DNA of 64,000 nucleotides, from positions 186,001-250,000 of the forward strand of contig CAVRXS010000003.1 of assembly GCA_963725275.1 (NCBI GenBank), written 5' to 3'. This stretch comes from Bog-756 sp963725275. Lineage in GTDB: Bacteria > Actinomycetota > Acidimicrobiia > Acidimicrobiales > RAAP-2. Positions 18,666 through 26,557 of this stretch are shown in pieces. Made by a program: the position numbers and the translations under genes. How positions within the stretch are numbered: the stretch's first letter is position 1; each line of letters begins with the position of its first letter. The notes beneath the pieces were generated by a model. It worked only from the letters and a program-made list of their open reading frames with translations. It did not search any database and had not been told where the DNA came from.

Positions 18666-19730
18666 GTGATTCCTCTATCCGTCCTCGACCTCGCCACCGT
18701 GGCAACAGGATCAACCCCGGCCCAAGCCCTGCGGGAGACGGTGGAGGTCTCTGCGGAGGTGGAGCGACTCGGCTACCACCGATTGTGGGTGGCGGAGCAT
18801 CACGGGATGCCTGCCGTGGCCAGCTCGGCGCCCGCCGTTCTGATCGCACACCTGGCGAATGCCACCACCACGCTCCGTGTCGGCTCGGGCGGCGTGATGC
18901 TGCCCAACCACCCCCCACTCGTGGTGGCAGAACAGTTCGGGACGCTGGAGGCGCTGCACCCGGGGAGGATCGACCTCGGACTGGGACGTGCTCCCGGGAC
19001 CGACCAGGTGACGGTCCGGGCGCTTCGGCGCACGCCCGAAATGCATGCGGACACGTTTCCCGATGATGTGGTGGAGCTGATCAACTATCTCCTGCCCGGT
19101 GAGGGCCCGCCAAGCCACCCATCGGCGAATCCCGGCCGGGGCTACCTCCCCGAAGTGTGGCTCCTCGGTTCGTCCCTCTTCAGCGCGCAACTGGCGGGGC
19201 TCCTCGGACTTCCGTTCTCGTTCGCCTACCACTTTGCGCCCAAGCTGCTCGACGCCGCCCTGACCGCCTACCGGTCCAACTTCCGCCCCTCGGTGCTGCA
19301 CGCCGAGCCCAGAGTCATGGTGGCCGTGTCCGTGCTTTGCGCGCCGAGCGAGACGGAAGCCCAGTGGCTCTCGGGCTCGACCGCGCTCAGCATCCTGCAG
19401 CTGCGATCGGGCCGCCTGGGCCCGCTGCCCTCACCGGATGAGGCTGCGGACTACCGATTCACCGTCGCCGAGAAGTCAATCGTCGACGAGGCCATGTCGA
19501 CGCATCTGATCGGTGATCCGGACACCGTCACCGAGGGCCTACGGGACCTGCAGCGCCGCACCGGGGCGGACGAGATCATGCTCTCGACCCGGTCCCACTC
19601 CTACGAGGCCCGGGTGCGGTCCCTGTCTCTGATCGCCCAGAGCTGGGGGACGGTCACGTCCGCGTCGGGCGGCCGCGACGGCCGTCGGGGGGCCGGCCCC
19701 GGAGCGGCATCCCAAGTGGCCCCGCACTGA
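18666..19730 (+). CDS. LLM class flavin-dependent oxidoreductase (MsnO8-type)
   Basis: 354 residues from GTG 18666. The sequence IPLSVLDLATVATGSTPAQALRET, GYHRLWVAEHHGMP, RVGSGGVMLPNHPPLVVAEQFGTLEALHPGRIDLGLGRAPGTD is the single-domain bacterial luciferase-like group that typically uses FMN. The frame is open back to 18537 but that extra part is not family-like. It lies inside the tRNA-Ser island just right of the IS. The last 25 or so residues are Gly/Arg-rich and look like read-through into non-conserved DNA. Substrate unknown. Confidence 0.85.
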   Translation: MIPLSVLDLATVATGSTPAQALRETVEVSAEVERLGYHRLWVAEHHGMPAVASSAPAVLIAHLANATTTLRVGSGGVMLPNHPPLVVAEQFGTLEALHPGRIDLGLGRAPGTDQVTVRALRRTPEMHADTFPDDVVELINYLLPGEGPPSHPSANPGRGYLPEVWLLGSSLFSAQLAGLLGLPFSFAYHFAPKLLDAALTAYRSNFRPSVLHAEPRVMVAVSVLCAPSETEAQWLSGSTALSILQLRSGRLGPLPSPDEAADYRFTVAEKSIVDEAMSTHLIGDPDTVTEGLRDLQRRTGADEIMLSTRSHSYEARVRSLSLIAQSWGTVTSASGGRDGRRGAGPGAASQVAPH

Positions 19731-20348
19731 ACGCGGAGCCGCGCGCTCTAGCCGCACAGTGCCCGAGGCGAAGGCGGTGGCGACCGTGGAAAACTCGCAC
19801 GTGGTCTGCCCGGCCTTGAGGTGTTCCCCAACTTTCGACGCTATCGCCTCAGGTCCCTGAGCCATGGGCCATCCTCCGCCACCATCCCATCGATTCGGAG
19901 GTTGGACAGCATTCAGTTAACCCATGTCTCGTTGCTGACGCGCTAGGGGCGACCGCGAGGCTTGAACTCGCAGTTCAAGACCCAATAAGCCAGGTCTGCA
20001 TGGCTCCACTGGCTCGGTCAACCGCCGGGCCTTGTAGCGACGCGGGCTCTTTAGATCGGCGATCCACCGATCTCCCTCGTCTCGAACGAATCCCGGATGG
20101 CACCTGGTGACTGCGTCGCTCGGCCAGGTCGACTGGAGCTCTCGTCTCACCGGGCCACCGCAATGCTGCGCCGGGCGGGCGCCGCGCTGGCACCACATAA
20201 TCGACATGTCGGGAGCGAGCATTCGCCGGATTCTTCTCATTCTCTTCGCTGAGCGACACCAGGCCGTGCATACACGAGCAGTGGATGGCGTTGTCCGGAT
20301 TTCGGACTGATCCTGCAAGGAATCAATGATCGTTCTGCTAGGAGGTCA
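19731..20348. other. 618-base stretch without a gene; tRNA-like T-arm remnant inside
   Basis: No convincing coding frame on either strand. On the minus strand 19955-19971 reads GCGAG-TTCAAGC-CTCGC, a perfect 5-bp/7-nt T-arm, followed by GGTCGCC, which could be a 3' acceptor strand. The matching 5' half of a tRNA is not found upstream, so this is at best a tRNA fragment, possibly from an older integration. Confidence 0.35.
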
Positions 20349-20714
20349 ATGGTGGCAAAGAAGTCTGAGGTTCACGTTCGTCGGGTCTACGACGCACCCG
20401 CACGAACGGACGGCAGGCGGGTGCTGGTCGACCGGCTCTGGCCGCGAGGGCTCACCAAGGAAGAAGCCGATCTGGACGAATGGTGCAAGGAGGTCGCTCC
20501 GTCGACGGAGTTGCGCAAGTGGTACAGCCACGATCCGGCACGGTTCAAGGAATTCTCCCGCCGTTACGACGTCGAACTGAAGCAACCAGTACGATCGGTC
20601 GCATTGGCCCATTTGAGAGAGCTGGCCAAGGACCATACGTTGACGTTGCTCACCGCGACGAAACAACCTGCGATCAGCGAGGCCGAAGTGCTTGCCAAGT
20701 TGCTCCGGCGCTGA
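20349..20714 (+). CDS. DUF488 family protein
   Basis: 121 residues, with RVYDAPARTDGRRVLVDRLWPRGLTKEEADLDEWCKEVAPS, LRKWYSHDPARFKEF and a closing LTLLTATKQPAISEAEVLAKLL. This is the YeaO-like DUF488 branch. The family has conserved Arg/Trp/Cys residues but no established reaction. AGGAGG at 20340-20345 is 3 bases from ATG 20349 and 6 bases from GTG 20352, so the second may be the real start. It is an island gene with its own short promoter region. Confidence 0.88.
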   Translation: MVAKKSEVHVRRVYDAPARTDGRRVLVDRLWPRGLTKEEADLDEWCKEVAPSTELRKWYSHDPARFKEFSRRYDVELKQPVRSVALAHLRELAKDHTLTLLTATKQPAISEAEVLAKLLRR

Positions 20715-20939
20715 CTTTCAGTATTCAACCTTTGTTCCACGGCGATGATTTCGATCTCCTGAGCTCCAAAGCCGCCAAGCCAACCCCAACCGCGTCGAGC
20801 TCACTTGGCTGTTGCGCCTACGAGCGGTGCGGCCCGTCACAGCCAGACCATAGTATCGAACATATGTTCGGTCAAGAGGATCGCGGGACTCGCGACGATC
20901 AGGGGTCGGCCAACTCGGCTGCGCGAGGATAGGTGCGAG

Positions 20940-21494
20940 ATGACTGCGCTATGGGAGTCGCCGGACGAGTACAAGCTCGGCGAGCTGATCATCTACGCGG
21001 CGGGCAGGCTGCTTGACGATCCGGCGGGCGGAGCGACGAAGATCAACAAGGTCCTGTACTTCTCGGAGTGCGCTTACATCCGGACGTACGGGGTTCCAAT
21101 CACCGGCGTCACCTACCAGAAGCTCTCGCAGGGTCCCGCTCCCAGGCACCTCTTGCCGGTTCGACAGAGGCTCATTGCGAACGGTGACGTGGTTCTGAGT
21201 GTCGACCAGTACTTCGGAAGGCCTCTGCACCGGATTGTCCCGCAGCGAGAGCAGAGGGTCGGCGTCCTCAGCCAGCAGGAACTCGATACCGTCGATCAGG
21301 TTATCGACGCGCTCGCCGGCAAGAACGGCACGGAAGTGTCGGACATGTCGCACGGGGAGTTGGGCTGGATCATGGTTGAGGAGGGCGAGGACATCCCTCT
21401 TTCGACGGCGTACCTTCCAAGCCGGGCGGTCATGAGCGAGGCCGCCAAGAGGCGCGCCCGAGAGCTGGCCGCGAACCTGCCGGGCTCGGCCTAG
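20940..21494 (+). CDS. Panacea-domain (DUF4065/SocA-like) protein, likely PanA antitoxin
   Basis: 184 residues. The Panacea core is KLGELIIYAAGRL, TKINKVLYFSECAYIRTYGVPITG followed by VTYQKLSQGPAPRHLLPVRQ, then a helical tail. The Panacea domain is known as a promiscuous antitoxin domain (PanAT systems), where a different toxin is encoded next door. A small unrelated ORF begins 23 bases after its stop, which fits that layout. ATG at 20940 has a weak purine-rich site before it. There is no separate N-terminal DNA-binding domain. The antitoxin role is inferred from family and layout. Confidence 0.8.
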   Translation: MTALWESPDEYKLGELIIYAAGRLLDDPAGGATKINKVLYFSECAYIRTYGVPITGVTYQKLSQGPAPRHLLPVRQRLIANGDVVLSVDQYFGRPLHRIVPQREQRVGVLSQQELDTVDQVIDALAGKNGTEVSDMSHGELGWIMVEEGEDIPLSTAYLPSRAVMSEAAKRRARELAANLPGSA

Positions 21495-21517
21495 ACCCCC
21501 TTCCAGCAGGTTCTGCG

Positions 21518-21844
21518 GTGGTCCCCAGGGAGCGAGTCGAGGTCGGCCCCAACCTTGTCGCCAAGGCGGGCAACCTCTACCCAGTGGCATCGGCTGAAGG
21601 CCGACCGACACTCACCCTTTTCGAGCGAGGGCCTCTGGCCGCCGCCCGAGAGTATTTCAGCCGCTACTTCGACGCAGCGCTCGTCGAGAGTCCCGGGTCT
21701 CCCATCCGCTACTACCAGACCGTCAGCACCTTCTTCCCCGTGCTGGGTTTCTTCGCCTTACGGGTGGCCGACCACATCGAGATCACCGACTTCATGGTCG
21801 ACGAGGACTACCTGGACCTGCTCGAGGGCGATCCCGAGGGATAG
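21518..21844 (+). CDS. hypothetical protein, candidate toxin partner of the Panacea protein
   Basis: 108 residues from GTG 21518. I recognise no family. The middle segment (PLAAAREYFSRYFDAALVE) looks helical. It is followed by a hydrophobic stretch TVSTFFPVLGFFALRVADHIEITDF and an acidic end (VDEDYLDLLEGDPEG). It is small, acidic and 23 bases downstream of a Panacea antitoxin candidate in the same direction. That suggests a PanT-type toxin, but no toxin motif is visible. It could also be a fragment of a longer gene. Confidence 0.55.
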   Translation: MVPRERVEVGPNLVAKAGNLYPVASAEGRPTLTLFERGPLAAAREYFSRYFDAALVESPGSPIRYYQTVSTFFPVLGFFALRVADHIEITDFMVDEDYLDLLEGDPEG

Positions 21845-22059
21845 CCCAGACTGAGTCCGATCGGCAGGACGGCGATGTCCTACGGCGCCTCATCAATGGG
21901 CAATGACAAGTACCGCCATTCCGGCTCCGAGGTCTATTCAGCGACCCGCCGAACCACCCGGGCCCATCCCCGACACTTGAGGGGCACAGGGGTGAACCGA
22001 CGATGGTCTGGCGGTGGCTGGTCAGCAGGTTCAGCAGTGACACAGGTGGCGCCGCCGGG

Positions 22060-22131
22060 ATTAGGACATTAGGACCGTCGGACTCACTTCGGACTCACTC
22101 GGGCACCTTTGTCCTAATCCGGTCCTAATGT
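22060..22131. repeat. symmetrical ATTAGGAC repeat cluster near the right end of the island
   Basis: ATTAGGAC occurs twice in tandem (22060-22067, 22068-22075) and twice inverted (GTCCTAAT, 22111-22118 and 22122-22129). ACATTAGGACCG at 22066-22077 and its exact complement at 22120-22131 form a 12-base inverted repeat. Between the two arms are two direct copies of CGGACTCACT. The cluster ends about 100 bases inside the displaced tRNA half. It could be arm-type or accessory protein sites of the lost recombinase, or an operator. The rest of 21845-22233 shows no gene. Confidence 0.7.
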
Positions 22132-22233
22132 TTCGCCGATTCTGCACTCCTGGCCATTCCTATCCGGTTCACGGATTTGCAGGTCACGTAGGCTTTTGCC
22201 GTCATCCGCCGTCCCGCTCGCGCCATTGAATCG

Positions 22234-22274
22234 CATTAGCCGTGAGTCCGATTCGGCCGCTCTCGCACCTCTCC
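22234..22274. repeat. right attachment repeat (displaced 5' half of tRNA-Ser)
   Basis: Direct copy of 16743-16783 with one difference. Translated as a tRNA the anticodon region would have G33 instead of U33 and no matching 3' half, so it cannot form a tRNA. It marks the right end of the integrated element. Confidence 0.75.
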
Positions 22275-22406
22275 GTGGGGGTTCTGCAAACGGCGAATGG
22301 ATGTCACCGTTGCGACCCCTGCCGGATCAGACGACGTGAACCCCGGGTTCCAGTTCTCGGTCGAGATGTCCGCTTCGACGACGGCCGGCCCCTACCATCG
22401 CGGACC

Positions 22407-23930
22407 ATGCCGGCCGAAAAGGTTCGTCTCCGCATCCGAAACCTGGCGAAAGCCGTGCTGGTGAGCGGCCAGGCATACCAGGATCCCAAGGACGCCTTGA
22501 ACGAGTTCGTATCCAACGCGGCCGACGAGTACGTCGAGGCCGGACGTCGGGGCGAACGCATTCGGGTCGTGCTTCGGCGCAAGGGTCGGTACCCGGTGAT
22601 CGCAGTGGACGACGTCGGTCGTGGCATGAGCCCGGATCGGCTGCGGGAAGTCGCCCGCAGTCTGTTCGAGTCCTCCAAGGTCGGTGACCACCGGACGCTC
22701 GGTGAGAAAGCCATCGGGATCCTGGCCTTCCAGCAGCTCTCCGGAAGATGCGACATCGTGTCGCGGACCGACTCGAGTCCCGAGAGCTGGGTGCTCCATC
22801 TCGAACGCGGCAACGCTGTTGCGACGCTCGAGCGCGAGAGACGTCGAGCACGCCAAGAGAGCGGGACGACCGTCTATCTGAGCGACCTCGATCCCGAGGC
22901 GCTCCGGGTACTCACCCAGCGGCGGCTCGTGGACTATCTGCGCACGCGCCGAGGCACTGCGCTGGCCGGTGGCGACTACGAGATCGAAATCGTGGAAGGT
23001 CGCTCGTCCGAGCTCGTGCTGCCCGAGAAGCCAGACGGTGTCAAGTTATCGATCCCACCGCGCCACACCCTGTGGGGCCCTATCCACTTCGCCCTGTACG
23101 TCGCTCCCGGAGATGGACGACGCCGCCGGGTATCGGTCGTCGGACGGGCTGGAACCAGCATCCTCGACGACCTGGCCGAGCTCGAGGAATTCGCGGGTGC
23201 GCCTTGGAACAGCGACCAAGTCTCCGGCCGGATCGTCTTCGAATGGCTGCAACAGACGGCGGGACGCCGAGCAATCCTTCGAGACCGCGGCGCGTTTCCG
23301 CTGTTCATGGACGCCGTCAAGGCCATCGAGCCCGCAGTCGCGCAGACGATCGAACGAGTTGCTCGAGAGGTGGACGCGGAAACGGCGGACCGACTCTCGG
23401 ACGTGATCCGGAGAGTGTTCGGTCGAGTGCTGAAGGAATTGGACGACCTCGACAATCCGATGCGATCGACCGGCGGACCATCAGCCGTACTCGGTGAGGG
23501 CCCTCCCTCCGGGCGGGCGCAGGGCGGTGACCGAAGGTTCGGCTCCGACGGCGACGAGGCCGAACGGCCTGATCTCGAACAGCTCCTGCCTCCTCCGGCT
23601 GATCCCGTGCCGTCGGTCGCCGACCCCAAGACGGACGGGACGCGCCGGTCCGGAAACAGCCGGCTTCCGACCGTCCTCCCGGATCCGAGCCCGTCTGAGT
23701 CCCGGAGCCGCTTCGACCCCGATCTCGGCGTCGTGTACTTCAACGACACCCACGCGGACTACCTGTTGGTCAAGGACTCGGAGCGGATGCTGCTCGACTA
23801 CTTGTCGGCGCTCGTCGCCAAAGAGTACGTCATATACAACAATCCCCGTGCAGAGCCCGCCGACATCGGCGAGGAGCTCGTGCGGATGCTGGTTCGGGTG
23901 CGCCGCCACCTCCCGAGACGTTCCCCCTGA
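22407..23930 (+). CDS. GHKL (HSP90/MutL/MORC-like) ATPase domain protein
   Basis: 507 residues. The N-terminal Bergerat ATP-binding fold has the N-box DALNEFVSNAADE (Glu33, Asn37), the G1 box DDVGRGM (68-74) and GEKAIGILAFQQLSG (99-113). A transducer-like region follows (about 200-340), then a Pro/Gly-rich linker (400-445) and a conserved-looking C-terminal part with VYFNDTHADYLLVKD and a helical end. It resembles stand-alone GHKL ATPases of unknown role, not histidine kinases. ATG 22407 is chosen because the frame upstream is only the displaced tRNA half. The gene begins 133 bases outside the island and points to groEL. Confidence 0.85.
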   Translation: MPAEKVRLRIRNLAKAVLVSGQAYQDPKDALNEFVSNAADEYVEAGRRGERIRVVLRRKGRYPVIAVDDVGRGMSPDRLREVARSLFESSKVGDHRTLGEKAIGILAFQQLSGRCDIVSRTDSSPESWVLHLERGNAVATLERERRRARQESGTTVYLSDLDPEALRVLTQRRLVDYLRTRRGTALAGGDYEIEIVEGRSSELVLPEKPDGVKLSIPPRHTLWGPIHFALYVAPGDGRRRRVSVVGRAGTSILDDLAELEEFAGAPWNSDQVSGRIVFEWLQQTAGRRAILRDRGAFPLFMDAVKAIEPAVAQTIERVAREVDAETADRLSDVIRRVFGRVLKELDDLDNPMRSTGGPSAVLGEGPPSGRAQGGDRRFGSDGDEAERPDLEQLLPPPADPVPSVADPKTDGTRRSGNSRLPTVLPDPSPSESRSRFDPDLGVVYFNDTHADYLLVKDSERMLLDYLSALVAKEYVIYNNPRAEPADIGEELVRMLVRVRRHLPRRSP

Positions 23931-24023
23931 TCCAGACCGAATTCGGTCTCTCGGAGGGTGTCGGGACCACCCCGAGTCCCGCATGGTGCGGTGTTGCGCC
24001 GCGGCCCCACACGTGGTTTGCTA

Positions 24024-24050
24024 TTAGCACTCGACATCGCAGAGTGCCAA
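24024..24050 (+). promoter_or_regulatory. CIRCE element (HrcA operator)
   Basis: TTAGCACTC, nine bases, then GAGTGCCAA. It differs from the CIRCE consensus by one base in the second arm. It ends 20 bases before groEL, so repression by HrcA and heat induction are expected. Confidence 0.92.
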
Positions 24051-24070
24051 CGACTACGGAGGAACACCTG

Positions 24071-25693
24071 ATGGCCAAGCTGATTACGTTCGACGAGGAG
24101 GCCCGCCGGGCCCTCGAGAGCGGCATGAACAAGCTCGCCGACGCCGTGCGCGTCACGCTCGGCCCGAAGGGCCGCAACGTCGTCCTGGACAAGAAGTGGG
24201 GCGCCCCCACCATCACCAACGACGGCGTCTCGATCGCCAAGGACATCGACCTCGAGGACCCCTTCGAGAGGATCGGCGCCGAGCTGGTCAAGGAGGTCGC
24301 CAAGAAGACGGACGACGTGGCCGGGGACGGAACCACCACCGCCACCGTGCTCGCCTGGGCCATGGTCCACGAAGGCCTTCGGAACGTCGCCGCCGGGGCC
24401 AATCCGATGTCGCTCAAGAAGGGCATCGAAGCCGGCGTCGAGTCGGCCGTGGCCTCGCTTCGGGGCATCGCCCGCGACACCGACTCCAAGAGCCAGATCG
24501 CCCAGGTCGCGTCCATCTCGGCTGCGGACAACGAGATCGGAGAGATGATCTCCGAGGCCATCGACAAGGTCGGCAAGGACGGGGTCATCACCGTCGAGGA
24601 GTCCCAGACCTTCGGCATGGACATGGACCTCGTCGAAGGCATGCGCTTCGACAAGGGGTACATCTCCCCCTACTTCGTGACCGATCCCGAGCGGATGGAG
24701 GCCGTCCTCGAGGACGCCTACGTGCTGCTGGTCGGATCCAAGATCACGGCCGTGCGCGACCTGCTGCCGGTGCTCGAGAAGATCATGCAGTCGGGCAAGC
24801 CGCTGGTTATCATCGCGGAGGACATCGAGGGCGAAGCGCTCGCCACCCTTGTGGTCAACAAGATCCGGGGCACCTTCCGCAGCGTCTCGGTCAAGGCCCC
24901 CGGCTTCGGCGAGCGGCGCAAGGCCATGCTCCAGGACATCGCCATCCTGACCGGCGGGCAGGTCGTCACCGAGGAGGTCGGCCTCAAGCTCGAGAACGTC
25001 GGCCTCGAGCTCCTCGGGAGCGCCCGCAAGGTCGTCGTGACCAAGGACGAGACGACCATCGTCGAGGGAGGCGGCTCGGACGACGAGATCAAGGGCCGGA
25101 TCAACCAGATCAAGGCTGAGATCGAGAACACCGACTCCGACTACGACCGCGAGAAGCTCCAGGAGCGCCTGGCCAAGCTGTCCGGCGGGGTCGCCGTGAT
25201 CAAGGTCGGGGCCGCCACCGAGGTGGAGCTCAAGGAGAAGAAGCACCGCATCGAGGACGCCGTCTCGACCACCAAGGCCGCCATCGAGGAGGGCGTGGTC
25301 CCCGGCGGTGGGGTGGCCCTGCTCCGGGCGCAGGCCGCGATCCTGGACACCGCCGAGAAGCTCGACGACGACGAGGCCACCGGTGCACGCATCGTGGCCC
25401 GGGCCGTCGAGGAGCCCCTCAAGCAGATCGCGGTCAACGCGGGCCTCGAGGGTGGCGTGATCGTCGACAAGGTGCGCAACCTCAAGAAGCCGTCAGAAGG
25501 GCTCAACGCGCTCACCGGCGAGTATGTCGACCTCTTCCAGGCCGGGGTCATCGACGCTGTCAAGGTCACGCGCTCGGCCCTTCAGAACGCGGCATCCATC
25601 GCCGCCCTGTTCCTGACCACCGAAGCGGTCATCGTCGACAAGCCCGAGGAGTCCGCTGCCGCCATGCCAGGCGGGGGTATGGACGACTTCTAG
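24071..25693 (+). CDS. groL: chaperonin GroEL (60 kDa)
   Basis: 540 residues with the family's ATP-binding segments VTLGPKGRNVVLDKKWG, NDGVSIAKDIDLEDP and VAGDGTTTATVLAW, and a closing GGGMDDF. It folds proteins in the cytoplasm with a GroES lid. No groES is beside it, so this is a single-gene locus, as for the GroEL2-type copy of many actinobacteria. A CIRCE box and a GGAGGA ribosome site precede it, and a strong hairpin follows. Confidence 0.97.
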   Translation: MAKLITFDEEARRALESGMNKLADAVRVTLGPKGRNVVLDKKWGAPTITNDGVSIAKDIDLEDPFERIGAELVKEVAKKTDDVAGDGTTTATVLAWAMVHEGLRNVAAGANPMSLKKGIEAGVESAVASLRGIARDTDSKSQIAQVASISAADNEIGEMISEAIDKVGKDGVITVEESQTFGMDMDLVEGMRFDKGYISPYFVTDPERMEAVLEDAYVLLVGSKITAVRDLLPVLEKIMQSGKPLVIIAEDIEGEALATLVVNKIRGTFRSVSVKAPGFGERRKAMLQDIAILTGGQVVTEEVGLKLENVGLELLGSARKVVVTKDETTIVEGGGSDDEIKGRINQIKAEIENTDSDYDREKLQERLAKLSGGVAVIKVGAATEVELKEKKHRIEDAVSTTKAAIEEGVVPGGGVALLRAQAAILDTAEKLDDDEATGARIVARAVEEPLKQIAVNAGLEGGVIVDKVRNLKKPSEGLNALTGEYVDLFQAGVIDAVKVTRSALQNAASIAALFLTTEAVIVDKPEESAAAMPGGGMDDF

Positions 25694-25787
25694 AGCACCC
25701 ACAGCCCGGGCGACCGTTCCTCCGGGCCCACGGGTCACCGGCCCATCGGCTCTGCAGCCTACGGGCCGTCTGGCAACCACTCCTGAC

Positions 25788-25816
25788 GACGGGCGCCCCC
25801 GAGTGGGGCGCCCGTC
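25788..25816 (+). terminator. hairpin downstream of groEL
   Basis: Perfect 12-base arms (GACGGGCGCCCC and complement) around a 5-base loop, about 95 bases after the groEL stop and 24 bases before the hemQ start. The T content after it is modest. Confidence 0.7.
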
Positions 25817-25840
25817 GCTCTGTTCCCTACACTGGTCGTC

Positions 25841-26557
25841 GTGCTCCAGCCCGCAGTGCCCTCGGTCGGATTCGGCGTGCTCCATCTCTTCTGCAAGATC
25901 CCCGGCCTGGCCGGTCCTGACGGTCGGTCCCGCCACGACGTCGGGGCAGTGGTCCAGGCGGTCAAGGACGCCGAGGCCGACGACGTCCAGGTGGTCACCG
26001 TGGCCATGCTCGGTCACAAGGCGGATCTCGGCGTCATGGCGCTCGGCAAGGACCTGTGGCGGCTCCGCCGGCTCCAGTCCGACCTGCAGGCGGCCGGCCT
26101 GGTGGTCGTGAGCTCCTACGTCTCGCTGACCGAGGTGTCAGAGTACGCGGCCGGCATCCCGGACGAGATGAAGCAGACCCGGCTGTACCCCACCCTGCCG
26201 CCCCAGGGCATGACGGCCTTCTGCTTCTACCCGATGTCCAAGCGGCGCGGTGACACGGCCGGCTCCAATTGGTTCTCGATGCCCTTCGAGGAGCGCAAGG
26301 AGCTCATGTACGGCCACGGAGCGGTGGGCCGGACGTTTGCCGGGCGCATCGTGCAGGTCATCACCGGTTCGACCGGCATCGACGACTGGGAGTGGGGGGT
26401 CACCCTCTTCGGCGTCCACCCCGACGACTTGAAGGAGTGCGTCTATACGATGCGCTTCGACGAGGGATCGGCCCGCTTCGCCGAGTTCGGGCCGTTCCTG
26501 ACCGGGATGGTCGCTCCGGTCGAGGACGTCCTGGCACAGATCGCCCCCGGCGGGTGA
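25841..26557 (+). CDS. hemQ: HemQ, coproheme decarboxylase (chlorite dismutase family)
   Basis: 238 residues from GTG 25841. HemQ turns coproheme III into haem b with peroxide in the coproporphyrin route of Gram-positive bacteria. Seen: the catalytic Tyr130 in CFYPMSKRR, the proximal His159 in YGHGAVGRTFAGR, and the family strands WEWGVTLFGVHPDDLKECVYTMRFDE. Its stop overlaps the larE start (GTGA), so the two genes are co-translated. Confidence 0.94.
   Translation: MLQPAVPSVGFGVLHLFCKIPGLAGPDGRSRHDVGAVVQAVKDAEADDVQVVTVAMLGHKADLGVMALGKDLWRLRRLQSDLQAAGLVVVSSYVSLTEVSEYAAGIPDEMKQTRLYPTLPPQGMTAFCFYPMSKRRGDTAGSNWFSMPFEERKELMYGHGAVGRTFAGRIVQVITGSTGIDDWEWGVTLFGVHPDDLKECVYTMRFDEGSARFAEFGPFLTGMVAPVEDVLAQIAPGG

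Larger units (their letters stand above)
16784..22274. mobile_element. tRNA-Ser-integrated genomic island, integrase lost
   Basis: A 5.5-kb segment bounded by the intact tRNA-Ser(GCT) and a displaced copy of its 5' half. Contents: an IS256-family insertion, an LLM oxidoreductase, a DUF488 protein, a Panacea antitoxin with a small partner, long non-coding stretches and an ATTAGGAC repeat cluster near the right end. The genes are spaced loosely and some stretches are visibly lower in G+C than the flanks. No integrase or excisionase gene is recognisable, so it is probably a decayed element that cannot move by itself. Confidence 0.65.
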
